Of a DNA stretch of 64,000 nt, positions 60,815-64,000 are shown one piece after another. How positions within the stretch are numbered: position 1 is the stretch's first letter; the number at the start of each line of letters is the position of its first letter. Below the pieces are notes generated by a model. The model was not told where the DNA came from, searched no databases, and saw only the letters and a list, made by a program, of their open reading frames with translations. Source of the DNA: JBGPLJ01 sp035644395 (GTDB taxonomy: Bacteria > Pseudomonadota > Gammaproteobacteria > Steroidobacterales > Steroidobacteraceae); contig DASQOR010000086.1 in NCBI GenBank assembly GCA_035644395.1, positions 1 through 64,000 on the forward strand. Reading direction: 5' to 3'. A program made the translations under genes and the position numbers.

Positions 60815-61690
60815 CTACGTCTTGAGCTTCCACGCTGCGCCGTCGCGGACGATCCAGCCGGACGTCGGGTCGCAGAAGTGGCTGCCGATGATGAGGACGT
60901 TGCGGTCGGCGTACTTGTTGACGAAGTCGAGCCGGGTTTTGGCGCCGACCGGCTTGTCCATGTCGAAATTGCCGTGGATCTCGGGCGCCGCGAGCTGGAT
61001 CGGGTGATGCATCATGTCGCCTGTGATGACGGCCTCTTCGCCCTTTGAGCGGATATGGACGCTGACGTGACCGGGCGTATGGCCGGGCGTCGGCTCGAGC
61101 CAGACTTCGTCCGTGATCCGATGCTCGGTGCCGATGAAATCGACGAGCCCGGCCTTCACGACGGGGTCGATCGAGTCCACGAGGTGCGAGACGTCGTGAT
61201 AGCCGCCGGTGTCCCGAAGATGCTGCCAGTGATCGTACTCGCCCTTGCCGAAGAGATAGCGCGCCTCTGGAAAGGTCGGTACCCACTGGCCGTTCACCTT
61301 GCGCGTATTCCAGCCGACGTGGTCGAAGTGCAGGTGCGTGCACATCACGGTGTTGATCGTCGCCGGGGGGAATCCCGCATCCGCCAGGTCCTCGAGGAAG
61401 CTCGTCTGCAGGTTGCAGAACACCGGGAACTCGCGTTCTCGGTCGGCGCCGATGCAGGTGTCGATCATCACGCTCTGGTCGCGCGAGCGCAGGACGAAGC
61501 ACTGGAAGGAGATCAGCATCTTGCCGGCTGCTGTCGCGAAATGCGGCTTGAGCCAGGGAAACTTCTGCACGAATTCGGGCTTGCCGTCGGGCAGGAGCAT
61601 CGCGATGTCATCTTCCCACGCATTCACCTCGACGATGCGCGCGATCTCGACGTTGCCGATTTTCCAGTGCCGGATGTGCTCTTTCGCCAT
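60815..61690 (-). CDS. Metallo-beta-lactamase-fold hydrolase
   Basis: 291 residues from the ATG of MAKEHIRHWKIGNVEI. The metal motif THLHFDHVGW (HxHxDH, near 116-123) is followed by PTPGHTPGHVSVH, GDMMHHP and a final GSHFCDP histidine, giving the usual dinuclear site. Subgroup members include lactonases and quorum-quenching-like hydrolases; a lactone or ester intermediate of the catabolic cluster is plausible. The GMC gene ends 10 bases upstream of its ATG. Confidence 0.92.
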   Translation of the reverse strand: MAKEHIRHWKIGNVEIARIVEVNAWEDDIAMLLPDGKPEFVQKFPWLKPHFATAAGKMLISFQCFVLRSRDQSVMIDTCIGADREREFPVFCNLQTSFLEDLADAGFPPATINTVMCTHLHFDHVGWNTRKVNGQWVPTFPEARYLFGKGEYDHWQHLRDTGGYHDVSHLVDSIDPVVKAGLVDFIGTEHRITDEVWLEPTPGHTPGHVSVHIRSKGEEAVITGDMMHHPIQLAAPEIHGNFDMDKPVGAKTRLDFVNKYADRNVLIIGSHFCDPTSGWIVRDGAAWKLKT

Positions 61691-61700
61691 ACGGTTCTCC

Positions 61701-63317
61701 TTATTCCATGGGCCGCGGCGCGGGCCGGCCGAGGACGAGGTCCGCGCATTTCTCCCCGACCAGCACGACGCCGGCATTGGTATTGCCGCCGACGATGCGC
61801 GGAAAGATCGAAGCGTCGGCAACCCTCAGGCCCGCGATGCCATGGACGCGCAATTCGGGGTCGACGACCGCGCGGTCGTCGGTGCCCATGCGGCAGCTGC
61901 TCACCGGATGATGCACGGTATAGGAGGTCTGGCGCACGTGTTCGGCAAGCGCCGCGTCATCGAGCGCCGCGGGGCCCGGCTGCACCTCGACCGCGCGATA
62001 ACGGGCGAAGGCGGGCGCCGCGATGATCCTTCTCGAAAGACGCAGGCCCGCGAGCGTCGGTACGAGGTCGGCGGGATCGCTGAGGAGATTCGGGTTGATC
62101 ACGGGCGGGCGGCGCGGATCGGGACTTGCGAGCGTGATGCTGCCGCGGCTCTTCGGGTAGACGTGCACGACGCTCAGCGCGAAACCGTGCCCGAGCGGAA
62201 AGGGAAACGCATTGCGATTGCGCCGCGCGGGCTGGAAGACGATCTGCAGGTCCGGTCGATCAAGCTCGGGTCGCGACTTCAGGAACGCGTTCGCCTCGAA
62301 GACGTTGCTGGCGAGCGGGCCGCGCCGCGCCAGCGCGTACTCGAGCAGGTGCCAGGCATTGCGCGGCGTCGCGCGCAGCGAAATGCCGTAGGACTCGCTG
62401 TTCTTCATCTCCATGACGACGCCCGCGGCGAGATGATCGTGATAGTTCGCGCCGACGCCGGGCAGGTGATGCGTCACGGGGATGCCGTGCGTGCGCAGCT
62501 GCTCACCGTCGCCGATGCCGGAAAGCATCAGCACTTGGGGCGTCTGCACGGCTCCCGCGCAGACGATGACCTCGCGCTTCGCCGTGAGCCTGCGCTTGTC
62601 ACCTTCGATTTCGACGTCGACACCGATTGCGCGCCCGTTCTCGATCACGACGCGCGTCACCAATGCCTCCGTCAGGACCCGGAGATTGTTGCGCGAGCGG
62701 GCGGGGCGCAGAAAGGCGACGGCCGTGGAGTCGCGGCGACCGTTGCGAATCGTGCCCTGGCGCGGGCCGTAGCCTTCGGTGTCGCTGCCGTTGAAGTCGT
62801 CATTGCGCTTGAAACCGAGCGAGCGCATCGCCTCCATGAAGGCGGCAACCATCGGATTCGGCTTGCGGACCTGCGTGACCTTGATCGGTCCTTCATGGCC
62901 ATGGAGCGGTGAATCGGCAAAGGCCTCATTGGCTTCCGAACGGATGAAGTACGGCAACACCTCGCGATAGCTCCAGCCGTGATTGCCCATCGCCGCCCAG
63001 TCGTCGAAGTCCCGCGGATGGCCGCGGAAATACACCATGCCGTTGATCGAGCCCGAGCCGCCGATCACGTGTCCGCGCGGCACGGGAATGCGGCGGTCGT
63101 TGAGCTTGGGCTGCGGCGCGGTGAGAAAGCGCCAGTTGAGCTGCGGCCGACCGATCGCGGCCGCGACAAAAGCCGGCACCTGTATGAACGGATGCGAGTC
63201 CTCGCCGCCGGCCTCGATGAGACACACCGAGTTGTTGCGGTCCTCGCTCAGCCGCGCGGCAAGCACACAGCCCGCGGTGCCCGCGCCGACGACGACGAAG
63301 TCGAAGCTCTCGCTCAT
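61701..63317 (-). CDS. GMC family FAD-dependent oxidoreductase (choline/alcohol dehydrogenase-like)
   Basis: 538 residues. FAD motif VVGAGTAGCVLAARLSED, GMC signature 1 GGSGSINGMVYFRGHPRDFD, a second GAVQTPQVLMLSGIG, and C-terminal HHPVSSCRMG (catalytic His) with VGGNTNAG (Asn). It oxidises primary or secondary alcohols; choline is unlikely without bet genes around. It lies directly after the serine hydrolase gene (stop and start adjacent). Confidence 0.95.
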   Translation of the reverse strand: MSESFDFVVVGAGTAGCVLAARLSEDRNNSVCLIEAGGEDSHPFIQVPAFVAAAIGRPQLNWRFLTAPQPKLNDRRIPVPRGHVIGGSGSINGMVYFRGHPRDFDDWAAMGNHGWSYREVLPYFIRSEANEAFADSPLHGHEGPIKVTQVRKPNPMVAAFMEAMRSLGFKRNDDFNGSDTEGYGPRQGTIRNGRRDSTAVAFLRPARSRNNLRVLTEALVTRVVIENGRAIGVDVEIEGDKRRLTAKREVIVCAGAVQTPQVLMLSGIGDGEQLRTHGIPVTHHLPGVGANYHDHLAAGVVMEMKNSESYGISLRATPRNAWHLLEYALARRGPLASNVFEANAFLKSRPELDRPDLQIVFQPARRNRNAFPFPLGHGFALSVVHVYPKSRGSITLASPDPRRPPVINPNLLSDPADLVPTLAGLRLSRRIIAAPAFARYRAVEVQPGPAALDDAALAEHVRQTSYTVHHPVSSCRMGTDDRAVVDPELRVHGIAGLRVADASIFPRIVGGNTNAGVVLVGEKCADLVLGRPAPRPME

Positions 63318-64000
63318 TCAGGCCGCCGCGGTGACCGCGATGTCGGAGAGCCGCTGCCAGCGCTCGATATTCACGTCGGAGTTCATGACGCCCGTGGTGA
63401 GGCCGACGAACGTCATGTCGAGTTCGGGGTCGACCCAGAAGAGCGTCGTGCCCGCGCCGTGGTTGCCGAAGGTTTCGGGCGAGGTGAGCGTGCCGAAGAG
63501 CGCGTGCCCCATCCGATCGCCCCGCAGCGAGAAACCGAGCCCGATGCAGGCCGGCAAGACCTCCCAGCCGCGATTCTCGAAGATCTTTCGATACAGCTCG
63601 TTCGGCTTGTCGCCGGTCCAGCAGCGATGTGCGCGGCGGACCATCGTCGGCGAGAGGATGCGCGCGCCGTCGAGCTCGCCTTCTCGCCGCAGCATTTCGG
63701 CGAAGCGGTACATGTCGGCGACCGTCGACACGCCGCCGACCCACGGCATTTCCGCGAATTCCTCCTCGAACGCGCCGTTGATGCCAAGGTTGCTGTGACC
63801 GAGATGCTGGGTCGGGGAGTTGCCGCGAAACGCGGGCACGAGATGGCGCTTGCGCAGATCCTTGCGCAGGCCGATCGCCGTGTCCTTCATCCGCAGCGGC
63901 TTCAGCAGCTCCTCCACGCAGATCTCGCGGAACGAACGCTTCTTCGGATCGGTACGGCGCAGGGCGTCGCCCATCAGTGCGTGATGGCAGATCGGCGCGT
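63318..64000 (-). CDS. Beta-lactamase-family serine hydrolase (5' end outside window)
   Basis: About 227 C-terminal residues are visible; the frame is open to the window edge, where PICHHALMGDALRR continues an upstream domain. Class C beta-lactamase/EstB-like text: FREICVEELLKPLRMKDTAIG, GGVSTVADMYRFAEMLRREG, PETFGNHGAGTTLFWVDPEL (the HxG motif of the third active-site element). The catalytic SxxK and the Tyr motif lie outside. Probably an esterase acting in the same catabolic cluster. Confidence 0.88.
   Translation of the reverse strand, partial: APICHHALMGDALRRTDPKKRSFREICVEELLKPLRMKDTAIGLRKDLRKRHLVPAFRGNSPTQHLGHSNLGINGAFEEEFAEMPWVGGVSTVADMYRFAEMLRREGELDGARILSPTMVRRAHRCWTGDKPNELYRKIFENRGWEVLPACIGLGFSLRGDRMGHALFGTLTSPETFGNHGAGTTLFWVDPELDMTFVGLTTGVMNSDVNIERWQRLSDIAVTAAA

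Overview
The window is 64 kb of high-GC chromosomal DNA from a gammaproteobacterium. The evidence is the aceE-aceF-lpdA order with a homodimeric-type E1, pepA-holC-valS, lptF-lptG, purM-purN, hda behind a CDP-alcohol phosphotransferase gene, prfC, rimI and pilT-pilU. The mix of housekeeping genes with a P450/SDR/GMC catabolic cluster and REP-like palindromes would fit a Steroidobacterales/Nevskiales-type lineage; that placement is inference. Genes are packed tightly, and about eleven junctions overlap by four bases (GTGA, ATGA or TTGA), so translational coupling looks common. No tRNA, rRNA, CRISPR array, prophage or insertion sequence was seen.

Layout. 1-1.7 kb: 3' part of a PAS-GGDEF-EAL c-di-GMP enzyme, then a perfect 31-bp palindrome that also supplies the end of the next gene. 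1.7-7.9 kb: hemD-like, nadC, a PuuD-type membrane protein, a DUF1289 protein, grxD, rnt, pyrC and an M17 aminopeptidase paralogue. 8-15.4 kb: pyruvate dehydrogenase complex (aceE, aceF, lpdA with its own lipoyl domain), then an acyl-CoA synthetase gene broken by two frame-changing deletions. 15.3-18 kb: nth and metG. 18-23 kb: pilU, pilT, a repeat-rich gap and a large HEAT-repeat Ser/Thr kinase. 23.2-31.3 kb: mrp, dcd, DUF3108, purN, purM, DUF2066, a CDP-alcohol phosphotransferase, hda, a WrbA-like flavoprotein, an acylphosphatase and a lytic transglycosylase. 31.3-38.2 kb: proS, pssA, a uracil-DNA glycosylase, rimI, prfC and an MFS permease. 38.1-43 kb: an overlapping MoxR-DUF58-transglutaminase-MtfA operon. 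43-50.3 kb: valS, a small unknown gene, holC, pepA and divergent lptF-lptG. 50.4-55.6 kb: an ABC/GldG/DUF4340/RDD operon. 55.7-58 kb: cytochrome b561, cytochrome c', an unknown protein and a 35-codon gene for ribosomal protein bTHX. 58-64 kb: a co-directional catabolic cluster (SDR, P450, SDR, metallo-beta-lactamase-fold hydrolase, GMC oxidoreductase and a serine hydrolase cut by the window end).

The most unusual features are: (i) the HEAT-repeat/kinase fusion next to the type IV pilus retraction ATPases; (ii) a set of REP-like palindromes sitting on or beside stop codons, two of which are the same family and differ by a compensatory base-pair swap; (iii) the broken acyl-CoA synthetase; (iv) the short bTHX gene, easily missed by ORF callers; (v) the MoxR-DUF58-transglutaminase-MtfA and Gld-type ABC modules, whose functions in proteobacteria are poorly defined.
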